From Blastococcus sp. CT_GayMR16 (GTDB lineage Bacteria > Actinomycetota > Actinomycetes > Mycobacteriales > Geodermatophilaceae), in NCBI RefSeq assembly GCF_004570875.1, contig NZ_SPQK01000001.1, forward strand, positions 248,001 to 312,000: 64,000 bases of DNA. The letters are read 5' to 3'. Made by a program: the position numbers and the translations under genes. A model generated the notes under the pieces. The model was not told the DNA's origin, did not search any database, and saw nothing but the letters and a program-made list of their open reading frames with translations. Positions 8,354 to 15,627 of the stretch are shown piece after piece (position 1 is the stretch's first letter; each line of letters opens with the position of its first letter).

Positions 8354-9361
8354 GTGACCATCGCACCGTCCACGATCAGGCTCACCCAGTACGCGCACGG
8401 CGGCGGCTGCGCCTGCAAGATCCCGCCGGGCGAGCTCGAGGCGGTCGTCGCCGGCCTGACCAGGACCGGCCCCGCGTCGCCGAACGCCGAGCTGATCGTC
8501 GGCCTGGACGACGGTGACGACGCGGCCGTGGTGCGGATCGCCGGCGGACAGGGGCTGGTGCTCACCACCGACTTCTTCACCCCGGTGGTCGACGACGCGT
8601 ACACGTTCGGCCGGATCGCGGCGGCGAACGCCCTGTCGGACGTCTACGCCATGGGCGGCACCCCGGTCGTGGCCGTCAACCTGCTCGGCTGGCCGCGGGA
8701 CGTGCTGCCGGCCGAGCTGGCCGCCGAGGTGCTGCGCGGCGGACTCGAGGTGGCGCAGGAGGCCGGCTGTCACGTCGGCGGCGGGCACTCGATCGACGAC
8801 CCGGAGCCGAAGTACGGCATGGCCGTCACCGGCCTGGTCGACCTCGACCGGATCATCCGCAACGACGCCGCGGTCGCCGGGACGGCGCTGTCGCTGACCA
8901 AGCCGCTCGGGGTCGGGGTGCTCAACAGCCGGATGAAGGCGACCGGCGAGGTGTCGGACGAGGCGGTCGCGTCGATGACCGCGCTCAACCGCGAGGCGGG
9001 AGAGGCAGCCGTCGCCACGGGCATCCGGGCCGGCACCGACGTCACCGGCTTCGGACTTCTGGGCCACCTCTACAAGATGGCGCGGGCCAGCGGGGTCACC
9101 GCAGTGGTCGACGCCTCCGCCGTCCCGTACCTGGCCGGTGCCCGCGAGGCGCTCGCCGACGGCTACGTCTCCGGTGGGACGCGGCGCAACCTCGACTGGG
9201 TCCGCCCGCACACCGACCTGTCGGCGATCACCGAGGACGAGGCGCTGCTGCTCGCCGACGCCCAGACCTCCGGCGGGCTGCTGCTGGGCGGCGAGATCCC
9301 CGGAGCGCCGGTGATCGGCGAGTTCGTACCGCGCGGCGAGTACGTCGTCGTCATCCGGTAG
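8354..9361 (+). CDS. selD: Selenide, water dikinase SelD
   Basis: SelD makes selenophosphate, the selenium donor for SelA, from selenide and ATP. The 335-residue product has the glycine-rich active-site segment GGGCACK with Cys19, Cys21 and Lys22 (equivalent to E. coli Cys17, Cys19, Lys20), then ELIVGLDDGDDAAV, TTDFFTPVVDD and GGGHSIDDPEPKYG. It is the cysteine form, so it does not itself need Sec. It ends in TAG at 9359-9361, showing that UAG is still a stop codon here. GTG start, leaderless-type -10 upstream. Confidence 0.96.
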   Translation: MTIAPSTIRLTQYAHGGGCACKIPPGELEAVVAGLTRTGPASPNAELIVGLDDGDDAAVVRIAGGQGLVLTTDFFTPVVDDAYTFGRIAAANALSDVYAMGGTPVVAVNLLGWPRDVLPAELAAEVLRGGLEVAQEAGCHVGGGHSIDDPEPKYGMAVTGLVDLDRIIRNDAAVAGTALSLTKPLGVGVLNSRMKATGEVSDEAVASMTALNREAGEAAVATGIRAGTDVTGFGLLGHLYKMARASGVTAVVDASAVPYLAGAREALADGYVSGGTRRNLDWVRPHTDLSAITEDEALLLADAQTSGGLLLGGEIPGAPVIGEFVPRGEYVVVIR

Positions 9362-9368
9362 GTCGGCC

Positions 9369-9374
9369 TACCGT
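9369..9374 (+). promoter_or_regulatory. Probable -10 box of the gene at 9381
   Basis: TACCGT followed by 6 nt and the GTG start, the same spacing as for selD. Confidence 0.35.
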
Positions 9375-9380
9375 TCGACC

Positions 9381-9800
9381 GTGGACCTACCGCTGACGCC
9401 TCGTCCTGCCGACTGGGTGCCGGTGGAGTCCTGCACGCTGCCGACTGCCGAGCAGCCGCTGCGCGTGGCCGAGTTCGACGATCTGTTCGGCGCGTCCCTC
9501 CGGGCCGTCGAGACCTCCTCCGCCGTGCACACGAGGCTCGTGCTGGAGGGCGACGGAACGTTGCCCGATCGGGTCCGGCGACTGGCCGACGCCGAGGCCT
9601 CGTGCTGCTCCTTCTTCACCTTCACGCTCGCGACGCTGGGCACCAGCGAGGCCGTTCCCCCCGACCGGACCGTGGTCGCCCTCGACATCGAGGTCCCGGT
9701 CACCCGCTCCGACGTCCTGAGCGCGCTGGTCCAGCGAGCCGAGCAGGCGCTGGCCGCGGGGGCCCAGCGACCGGAAGATGACGGCAAGGCGGGACAGTGA
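9381..9800 (+). CDS. Conserved hypothetical protein with a Cys-Cys motif
   Basis: I do not recognise a named family. The 139-residue protein starts MDLPLTPRPADW and has a central motif RRLADAEASCCSFFTFTLA (about residues 68-86). A Cys-Cys pair in this kind of context occurs in small actinobacterial proteins found near metal or MerR-type genes. It starts 19 bp after selD and could be read on the same transcript, though it has its own -10-like box. No membrane segment or signal peptide. Selenium or thiol chemistry would be a guess. Confidence 0.6.
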   Translation: MDLPLTPRPADWVPVESCTLPTAEQPLRVAEFDDLFGASLRAVETSSAVHTRLVLEGDGTLPDRVRRLADAEASCCSFFTFTLATLGTSEAVPPDRTVVALDIEVPVTRSDVLSALVQRAEQALAAGAQRPEDDGKAGQ

Positions 9801-9810
9801 CCGCGGTAGC

Positions 9811-10395
9811 TCAGCGCGTGCTCACCAGGACATAACGCTCGTCGTCCACGCGGCCGCCCCAGAGCGCGGCATCGCCCGACAGCTGTCGCACGAGGGCCTG
9901 TTCGCGCCGCCGCAGGACGAGGTCCCGGCACTCGACAGCCGGCAGCCCCGCTCCCGTCGCCCACCTGCCCTCGACCAGCACCAGCCGACCGTGGGGGCGC
10001 AGAAGTCGCGTCCAGCTCGCCAGGACCGCGTCGCGGTCGGGCAGCGCCCACAGCACGTGTCGGCACAGGACGGCGTCCATGGACTCCGGCGCGAACGGCG
10101 GGGAGGCGGCGTCGCCACGAGCCAGGTCGAGGCGCACGCCGGCTGCAGCCGCCTTCGCCCGGGCCACGCCGAGCATCTGTCCAGACGTGTCGACGCCGCT
10201 GACCCGGTGTCCGGCCCGCGCCAGGAGAACCGCGAGCGACCCGGTTCCGCAGCCGACGTCGATGATCCGTGCGGGCGGCTGGGGCATCAGCGGGAGGAGC
10301 AGGGTGGCCCAGGCGGCCCGCACGGCGGGATCCCGGAGTCCGTGGTCGGCCTCGTCGTCGAACGTGGCGGCGGCGGCGTCCCAGGGATCGGTCAT
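9811..10395 (-). CDS. Class I SAM-dependent methyltransferase
   Basis: A 194-residue methyltransferase. The SAM-binding motif I is IIDVGCGTGSLAVLLARAG, followed by VSGVDTSGQMLGVARAKA (motif II) and GDAASPPFAPESMDAVLCRHVLWALPD (motif post II/III). The C-terminal part RLLRPHGRLVLVEGRW fits the Methyltransf_11 type. The start ATG is at 10395. It is convergent with the gene ending at 9800 and divergent from the oxidoreductase at 10465. Substrate unknown. Confidence 0.85.
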   Translation of the reverse strand: MTDPWDAAAATFDDEADHGLRDPAVRAAWATLLLPLMPQPPARIIDVGCGTGSLAVLLARAGHRVSGVDTSGQMLGVARAKAAAAGVRLDLARGDAASPPFAPESMDAVLCRHVLWALPDRDAVLASWTRLLRPHGRLVLVEGRWATGAGLPAVECRDLVLRRREQALVRQLSGDAALWGGRVDDERYVLVSTR

Positions 10396-10452
10396 CGCGG
10401 CCAGCGTCGCACGGTCTGCGATGGCGGTGTCGCCCGCCGGAGCGCCATGCCC

Positions 10453-10458
10453 TAGCGT
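10453..10458 (+). promoter_or_regulatory. Probable -10 box of the oxidoreductase gene
   Basis: TAGCGT, then 6 nt, then the ATG at 10465. Consistent with a leaderless transcript. Confidence 0.45.
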
Positions 10459-10464
10459 CCGATC

Positions 10465-11430
10465 ATGCTCGCCGCCTTCGTCTCCGCCCCTGCCCCGAAG
10501 GACCCGCTGTCCGTTCTCGAGGTCGGTGACCGCCCCGAACCGGAGGCGCCCGAGGGCTGGACGACGATCCAGGTCAAGGCCGTGTCGCTCAACCACCACG
10601 ACCTGTTCAGCCTCCAAGGCATCGGTCTGCCGCAGGAGCGGATGCCGATGATCCTCGGCACCGACGCGGCCGGGATCGACGCAGAAGGCAACGAGGTCGT
10701 CGTCCACGGCGTCGTCGCCAGCCCCGACTGGACCGGCGACGAGACGCTGGACCCCAAGCGCACGCTCTTCTCCGAACTGCACCAGGGCACGATGGCCGAG
10801 CAGGTCGTCGTCCCGAAGCGGAACGTGCTGCCGAAGCCCGCCGAGCTGTCCTTCGCCGAGGCCGCCTGCCTGCCCACCGCCTGGCTCACCGCCTACCGCA
10901 TGCTCTTCGTGAAGTCGGGGCTGCGCCCCGGCCAGACCGTGCTGGTCCAGGGCGCGAGCGGTGGTGTGGCGACGGCGCTGATCGTGCTCGGTCGCGCCGC
11001 CGGCCTCCGGGTCTGGGTGACCGGTCGCAGCGAGGAGAAGCGCGCCGCCGCCCTCGCGATGGGCGCCGAGCAGGCGTTCGAGTCCGGCGCCCGGCTGCCG
11101 GAGCGCGTCGACGGCGTCATGGAGACCGTCGGTGAGGCCACCTGGTCGCACAGCATCAAGTCGCTCAAGCCCGGGGGGGTGGTGGTCACCTCGGGCGCGA
11201 CCACCGGCTTCAACCCGGGCGCCGAGCTCAACCGGATCTTCTTCACCCAGCTGTCGGTCATCGGCTCGACGATGGGCACGAAGTCCGAACTGGAGTCGCT
11301 GATCCAGCTGTGCAGCGTCACCGGCATCCGCCCGCAGATCGACGTCGAACTGCCGCTGTCACAGGCCCGCGAGGGCTTCGAGCGCATGCTCGAGGGCCGC
11401 ACCAACGGAAAGATCGTCTTCACGCTCTGA
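10465..11430 (+). CDS. Zinc-type alcohol dehydrogenase/quinone oxidoreductase (MDR)
   Basis: A 321-residue medium-chain dehydrogenase/reductase. VKAVSLNHHDLFSLQGIG and ILGTDAAGI mark the GroES-like N-terminal domain; GQTVLVQGASGGVATALIVLGRAAG is the Rossmann NAD(P)-binding loop. The catalytic-zinc cysteine and the four structural-zinc cysteines of true alcohol dehydrogenases are not seen, so it is more like a zinc-independent quinone reductase. It stands alone between a methyltransferase and a gene remnant. Confidence 0.85.
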   Translation: MLAAFVSAPAPKDPLSVLEVGDRPEPEAPEGWTTIQVKAVSLNHHDLFSLQGIGLPQERMPMILGTDAAGIDAEGNEVVVHGVVASPDWTGDETLDPKRTLFSELHQGTMAEQVVVPKRNVLPKPAELSFAEAACLPTAWLTAYRMLFVKSGLRPGQTVLVQGASGGVATALIVLGRAAGLRVWVTGRSEEKRAAALAMGAEQAFESGARLPERVDGVMETVGEATWSHSIKSLKPGGVVVTSGATTGFNPGAELNRIFFTQLSVIGSTMGTKSELESLIQLCSVTGIRPQIDVELPLSQAREGFERMLEGRTNGKIVFTL

Positions 11431-11444
11431 AAGCGGACCCCCTG

Positions 11445-11660
11445 CCCCCCGCCACTCGCACGCTCGCGGCGGGGCCCTGCAGGGGGCCGGATGCCTACCT
11501 CGCCTACGTCGAGGCCACCGGCATGGCGGAGTACCGGCGGACGCCGGGGAACCAGGGCGCCCACATGCTCGCCCGCGACCTCGGCGACGGCGGGACCGAA
11601 ATCGTCACCCTCAGCTTCTGGAACTCCCTCGACGTCGTCCGAGGTTTCGCCGGGGCCTGA
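11445..11660 (+). pseudogene. Remnant of an antibiotic-biosynthesis-monooxygenase-like gene
   Basis: The frame encodes DAYLAYVEATGMAEYRRTPG and then HMLARDLGDGGTEIVTLSFW and NSLDVVRGFAG, which match the middle of the small ABM-domain proteins. No start codon precedes it in a sensible place, the usual N-terminal I-x-R-x-W-x-G strand is scrambled, and it stops right after FAGA where relatives go on for about 20 residues. This looks like a decayed or truncated gene. A very short functional form cannot be excluded. Confidence 0.5.
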
Positions 11661-11677
11661 CCGCCTCCAACCTGGCG

Positions 11678-11723
11678 TGTCAAGAAGGGTTGACAGCGCC
11701 GTCGAGGGCAACTTAGGTTGACA
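11678..11723 (+). promoter_or_regulatory. Promoter with two tandem TTGACA operators
   Basis: A perfect inverted repeat TGTCAA-N6-TTGACA lies at 11678-11695; its right arm is also a consensus -35 box. A -10 box TAGGTT follows at 11714-11719 (18-bp spacer), 7 nt before the ATG at 11727. A second, imperfect copy GGGCAA-N6-TTGACA lies at 11706-11723, centred 28 bp downstream of the first and covering the -10 and start site. The layout suggests autorepression by the helix-turn-helix protein encoded next. Confidence 0.7.
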
Positions 11724-11726
11724 GAC

Positions 11727-11960
11727 ATGACGGACACGACGCAGGTGGCATCCGCTGCCAGCAGCCGGGACCCGGCCATCGGGCTGAAGGCGGTCCGATC
11801 CCTCCGGACGCTGGTCGAACGGCTCGAGGACCTCCAGGTCCGCAACGCCCGCGACCACGGCTGGACGTGGGAGCAGATCGCCCAGCTCCTGGGCGTCACC
11901 CGGCAGGCAGTGCACAAGAAGTACGCGAGCGGCCGCGGGCCGCTCCGGCGGAAGGACTGA
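11727..11960 (+). CDS. Small helix-turn-helix regulator
   Basis: A 77-residue protein. The C-terminal half, WTWEQIAQLLGVTRQAVHKKY, is a classic helix-turn-helix; the N-terminal half is helical and probably dimerises. The gene is 2 bp upstream of the Clp-N gene, so both are one operon. The ATG at 11727 lies 7 nt after TAGGTT, hence probably leaderless; a TTG at 11718 is the alternative start but overlaps the promoter. The likely targets are the two TTGACA palindromes just upstream. It may control a proteostasis-linked operon. Confidence 0.8.
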   Translation: MTDTTQVASAASSRDPAIGLKAVRSLRTLVERLEDLQVRNARDHGWTWEQIAQLLGVTRQAVHKKYASGRGPLRRKD

Positions 11961-11962
11961 CC

Positions 11963-12502
11963 ATGTTCGAGCGGTTCACCATCGAGGCCCGGGAGACCGT
12001 GGTCGGCGCCCAGCTGGAGGCGCGTCGGCTGCACTCCCAGCGCATCGGCACCGAGCACCTGCTGCTGAGCCTGCTGGCCCAGGGGACGGCGAGCTCCGCG
12101 GTGCTCGCCCGGCACGGCCTGACCCGGGACGACGTGGCCGAGACGGTTGCGGCGTACGTCGGCGGCGACGAACTGGACGCCGCCGCGCTCACCGCCGTGG
12201 GCATCGATCTGGACGCCGTCCGCAGCTCGGTCGAAGCGAGCTTCGGCCCCGGCGCGCTCGACCGGCCGAGGTCGAAGACGAAGGACCCTTCGGGACACAT
12301 TCCCTTCACGCCCCGCGCGAAGAAGGTGCTGGAGCTGTCGCTGCGCGAGGCCCTCGCGATGAGGTCCAAGGAGATCGCCGACGGCCACATCGCGCTCGGC
12401 GTCCTGCGCGAGGGCGAAGGCCTGGCCGTGAAGATCCTGTTCGACCGCGGGGTCGACGTCGAGGCGCTTCGGCAGGACCTCAGGACCGCACTGATCCCCT
12501 GA
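11963..12502 (+). CDS. Clp N-terminal (ClpC-like repeat) domain protein
   Basis: A 179-residue protein made of a double Clp-N repeat: MFERFTIEARETVVGAQLEA and HSQRIGTEHLLLSLLAQG form the first repeat, and FTPRAKKVLELSLREALAM plus IADGHIALGVLREGEG the second. There is no AAA+ domain, so it cannot unfold proteins by itself; it may act as an adaptor or decoy for ClpC, or as a sensor. Its end overlaps the convergent MFS gene by 23 bp. Paired HTH plus Clp-N genes occur in several actinobacteria. Confidence 0.88.
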   Translation: MFERFTIEARETVVGAQLEARRLHSQRIGTEHLLLSLLAQGTASSAVLARHGLTRDDVAETVAAYVGGDELDAAALTAVGIDLDAVRSSVEASFGPGALDRPRSKTKDPSGHIPFTPRAKKVLELSLREALAMRSKEIADGHIALGVLREGEGLAVKILFDRGVDVEALRQDLRTALIP

Positions 12503-14231
12503 CCTCGCGCAGGAGCACGAGGGCCGCGACCGCCGCGAGGCCGGCGGCGATGGCGGCGCCGGCGAACACCGTGTGCAGCTGGGTGAGGATCGCCGCGTCG
12601 GTCGCCAGGTCGTAGGGCGCGCAGTCGGCCGGGGTGTCCGGACAGAGCTCGAACGGCGTGCCGATCGCGTCCACCTCGGCGGTGAACCGACGGAGCGCGA
12701 CCGCGGTCAGCAGCGACAACCCGCTGAGCATGCCGACCGTGCGGGCGACGACGGCCAGGGCGCTGGCGCTGCCGTGCACGTCGGCGGCGGTCACCCCCAG
12801 GAGGACGGCGTTGACCGGGGCGATGGCCAGCCCGAAGCCGAACCCGGCGGCCAGCAGGACGACGTAGGACGCGACGCCGTCGAGCGATGTCGAACCCCAC
12901 GTCGTCATCACGACGAATGCGACCGTGGTCAGCGCCATCCCGCCCGCAGCGACCAGCCGCGAGGGGAATGTGCGGCACAGCCAGCCACCGGCCACCGCGC
13001 CCACCGGGACGGCGACCAGCAGCCGGAGCAGGACGAGCGCGGCACCGAGCTGATCGCCGGGCGTCGTGGTGTTGCGGGCGAACAGCGGCACGTCGACCAG
13101 GGCGGCGACGAGGGCGACCCCGACCAGCAGGTTCACCACGAGCGCGCCCCACGCGCCTCTCGGCCGCAACGCACCGAGGGGCAGCACGGGTTCGGGGGTG
13201 CGCCGTTCGTGCAGCACGAAGGCGATCGCCGCGACCAGCGCGAGCGGCAGCAGAACCGGGCCGTGGGCGACCACCTGCGTCGCGGGGTCGGCCGCTGCGA
13301 ACGCCCACACGAGACTGCCGAGCGCGACGACGGCGAGGACCGAACCCAGCACGTCGACCTCGCCGGCCAGCCGTGGCAGCCCCCGCAGCGGCAGGACGGC
13401 GCCGACGGGTGCGGCGAGACTGCGGACGACGAGCGCAGCGCCGGCCACGAGCGCGATCAGGACCAGCGGCGTCGACGCCTCCAGCGACGGGATCGCCGGC
13501 ACGTAGAGCAGACCGAGGGTGACGTCCTCGGCCAGCGCCGCCGGCGCGGCGAGCTGCAGCGCCACCGCGAGGCCGGTCAGCGCCGCCAGCGCCAGGCCGA
13601 CCGGATCGGGGCGTCGTCCCCGGGCCGAGACCAGCACCCCTCCGGCCAGGGCGAGCCCGAGGAGCAGGTTGAGCCAGAAGATGGCCCGCCAGTCGGCGAC
13701 CGCCAGCACCGCCGCGCCGGCCAGCGGCCCGAGCACCGCGCCGGCCTCCTGCACGGCGCCGACCACGCCGAGCGGCAGAGCGCGCCGCTCCGGCGGCCAG
13801 CGGTCGGCGACGAGCGCGAGCGTCGCCGGCACCAGTCCCCCGGCCCCGATGCCCTGTAGGCCGCGGCCCAGGACGGCCGGACCCAACCCGTCGGCGGTGG
13901 CGGTCAGGAGCGATCCCAGGGCGAACAGCAGCAGGCACCCGACCAGGACCGGCACCCGACCGCGCAGGTCGGCCAGCCGGCCGAGCAGCGGCAGGGTGGC
14001 GGTGTAGCCGAGCAGAAAGCCGCCGATGATCGGGGTCGCCCGCTGCAGCTCGTCGAGGCCGACGCCGACCCCGGTGAGGATGTCGGGCAGCGCCAGGACG
14101 ACGACGTAGGTGTCGGCCGCCGTGACGAGGACGGCGAGCGTGGCCAGGACGACGACCGGCAGCCCCGGCCGGTCGCGCGCGGCGGGCGCCACCGCCTGGT
14201 CAGCCGGGGGTCGGTGCGGTGATCTCGACAT
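12480..14231 (-). CDS. MFS exporter, DHA2-like (P55/Rv1410c type)
   Basis: A 583-residue, about 14-helix major facilitator. GFLLGYTATLPLLGRLADLRGR is the family motif A and ADWRAIFWLNLLLGLAL the antiporter-type region after helix 5. It overlaps the upstream lipoprotein gene by 32 bp. In mycobacteria a lipoprotein of the LprG type and the MFS protein P55 form an operon that moves triacylglycerides and related lipids to the cell envelope; the same pairing here suggests this role. Drug efflux remains an alternative. Confidence 0.85.
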   Translation of the reverse strand: MSRSPHRPPADQAVAPAARDRPGLPVVVLATLAVLVTAADTYVVVLALPDILTGVGVGLDELQRATPIIGGFLLGYTATLPLLGRLADLRGRVPVLVGCLLLFALGSLLTATADGLGPAVLGRGLQGIGAGGLVPATLALVADRWPPERRALPLGVVGAVQEAGAVLGPLAGAAVLAVADWRAIFWLNLLLGLALAGGVLVSARGRRPDPVGLALAALTGLAVALQLAAPAALAEDVTLGLLYVPAIPSLEASTPLVLIALVAGAALVVRSLAAPVGAVLPLRGLPRLAGEVDVLGSVLAVVALGSLVWAFAAADPATQVVAHGPVLLPLALVAAIAFVLHERRTPEPVLPLGALRPRGAWGALVVNLLVGVALVAALVDVPLFARNTTTPGDQLGAALVLLRLLVAVPVGAVAGGWLCRTFPSRLVAAGGMALTTVAFVVMTTWGSTSLDGVASYVVLLAAGFGFGLAIAPVNAVLLGVTAADVHGSASALAVVARTVGMLSGLSLLTAVALRRFTAEVDAIGTPFELCPDTPADCAPYDLATDAAILTQLHTVFAGAAIAAGLAAVAALVLLREVRGSVRS

Positions 14232-14904
14232 CGGCCCCGAAGTCGCTCAGCTCGAGGGTGTACGTGGCGTCGTCCTCGGCCGTGAAGAACGGCCCGGTCA
14301 GCTCCGCGCGCCGCAGTTCCCCGGTGTCGGTGGCGATCGAGAAGCGCGCCTGGACCGGCTTGCTGGGGTCCTCGCTGGTGAGGATCTGCTCCACCAGGTC
14401 GCCCGGCAGTTCCGCGGTCACCTCGCGCACCACCTCGCCGTCGACCCGACGCTCCTCGCCGAGCTTCGCCCCGGTCGCCTTGTCGAGCAGCTGGGAGATG
14501 CCGGTGTCGGGGTCCAGCAGCGCCCCGGGGTCGCCGAAGCCGAACTGCGCGGGGTCGATCTCGGAGAACGACGACGTGAAGGGCAGCTGCGCCCAGACCG
14601 TGCCGTCGATGGAGACGACCTGCAGGTCGAGTGTCGAGCCCAGGGCGAGGACCTTGAGGGTCCCCTCGAAGGAGGCCGGCCGGGCGATGTCGCCCTCGCC
14701 CCCGACCAGGACGGTGCCCGTCTCCGGGGCGCCCTCGCTGCTGAGCTCGAAGTGCGCGCTGCTCGCCTCGTCGAGGGTCTGCTTGGCCTCGGCCAGCAGG
14801 TCCGGCGCCGACTCCTCCGACGAGCCGCCCGAGCAGCCGGCCAGGACCGGGACGGCGAACAGCGCCAGCGCGAGCACCGGAGCGCACCTACGGCCCAGCG
14901 ACAC
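14200..14904 (-). CDS. lprG: LppX/LprAFG family lipoprotein
   Basis: A 234-residue secreted lipoprotein. The signal peptide ends in the lipobox LAGC at about residues 21-24, after which come SGGSSEES and the LprG/LppX fold region (AHFELSSEGAPE, then GTLKVLALGSTLDLQVVSID, then the C-terminal LRRAELTGPFF). LprG-type proteins have a hydrophobic pocket that carries acylated lipids. The gene is translationally coupled to the MFS exporter (32-bp overlap). GTG start at 14904. The symbol follows the operon pattern and is an inference. Confidence 0.8.
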   Translation of the reverse strand: MSLGRRCAPVLALALFAVPVLAGCSGGSSEESAPDLLAEAKQTLDEASSAHFELSSEGAPETGTVLVGGEGDIARPASFEGTLKVLALGSTLDLQVVSIDGTVWAQLPFTSSFSEIDPAQFGFGDPGALLDPDTGISQLLDKATGAKLGEERRVDGEVVREVTAELPGDLVEQILTSEDPSKPVQARFSIATDTGELRRAELTGPFFTAEDDATYTLELSDFGADVEITAPTPG

Positions 14905-14970
14905 GGCGACCTCCCCGTCGGCCGGGCGAGCTCCCGGCGTACCGCGGCGGACAGTAGCGCGCCGCTCCGT

Positions 14971-15627
14971 TCAGGCGCGGACGCCGGTCCGAGCCTCGAT
15001 CTTGGCGGCGATCTTCGGCTGATCCTTGACCGGCAGGTACTGCAGCGCCGGGGCGAGCTCAGGCAGCCGGGACTTCTCGAACATGGCGATCCGGAACGCC
15101 CGCTCGACGGTGATCCCGTGGTCGGGTCGGGACACCACCTCGATGGCGTCGCCGGCCCCGATGTCACCGGTCGCCAGCACCCGCAGGTAGGCGCCGGTGG
15201 CGCCGTGCGCGGCGAACCGCTTGACCAGGTCGGGGATGTCCCAGAACCGGGCGAAGTTCGCGCAGGGTGTGCGCCACGCGGTCACCTCGAACAGCGCCGT
15301 CCCGATCTGCCACCGGTCGCCGAGGAGCGCGTTGCGCAGGTCCAGGCCGCTGGTGCGCAGGTTCTCGCCGAACCGTCCGGGCGGCAGCTCGCGGCCCAGC
15401 TCGGCGATCCAGAAGTCGGCGTCCTCCTGGGCGTAGGCGTAGACCGCCTGCCCCTCGCCGCCGTGGTGCCTGCGGTTGACCTGCACGTCGCCGTCCAGAC
15501 CCAGCGGATGGACGGCGACACGTCCGGGAACCGGCCGCTTGTCGATGCCGCTGCGATTGGGCTTGCGGTCGGGCAGGGGCAGCAGGTCTGCGCCGGAGAC
15601 GCAGACCGCGTCGAGCTGTCCGGTCAC
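14971..15627 (-). CDS. MOSC domain-containing protein (YiiM-like)
   Basis: A 218-residue MOSC-domain protein. [20 protein letters not shown] and [20 protein letters not shown] lead into the core segment [14 protein letters not shown] and [14 protein letters not shown], where the cysteine is the conserved MOSC residue. Such proteins act with molybdenum cofactor or on N-hydroxylated compounds; YiiM reduces 6-hydroxylaminopurine. Its GTG start overlaps the lepA stop in GTGA, so the two are coupled. Confidence 0.88.
   Translation of the reverse strand: MTGQLDAVCVSGADLLPLPDRKPNRSGIDKRPVPGRVAVHPLGLDGDVQVNRRHHGGEGQAVYAYAQEDADFWIAELGRELPPGRFGENLRTSGLDLRNALLGDRWQIGTALFEVTAWRTPCANFARFWDIPDLVKRFAAHGATGAYLRVLATGDIGAGDAIEVVSRPDHGITVERAFRIAMFEKSRLPELAPALQYLPVKDQPKIAAKIEARTGVRA

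Noticed and set aside
12573-13859. Long plus-strand frame opposite the MFS gene
   Set aside because: It is antisense to a clear 14-helix transporter, and its composition (Arg, Gly, Asp, Gln) is typical of a shadow frame.
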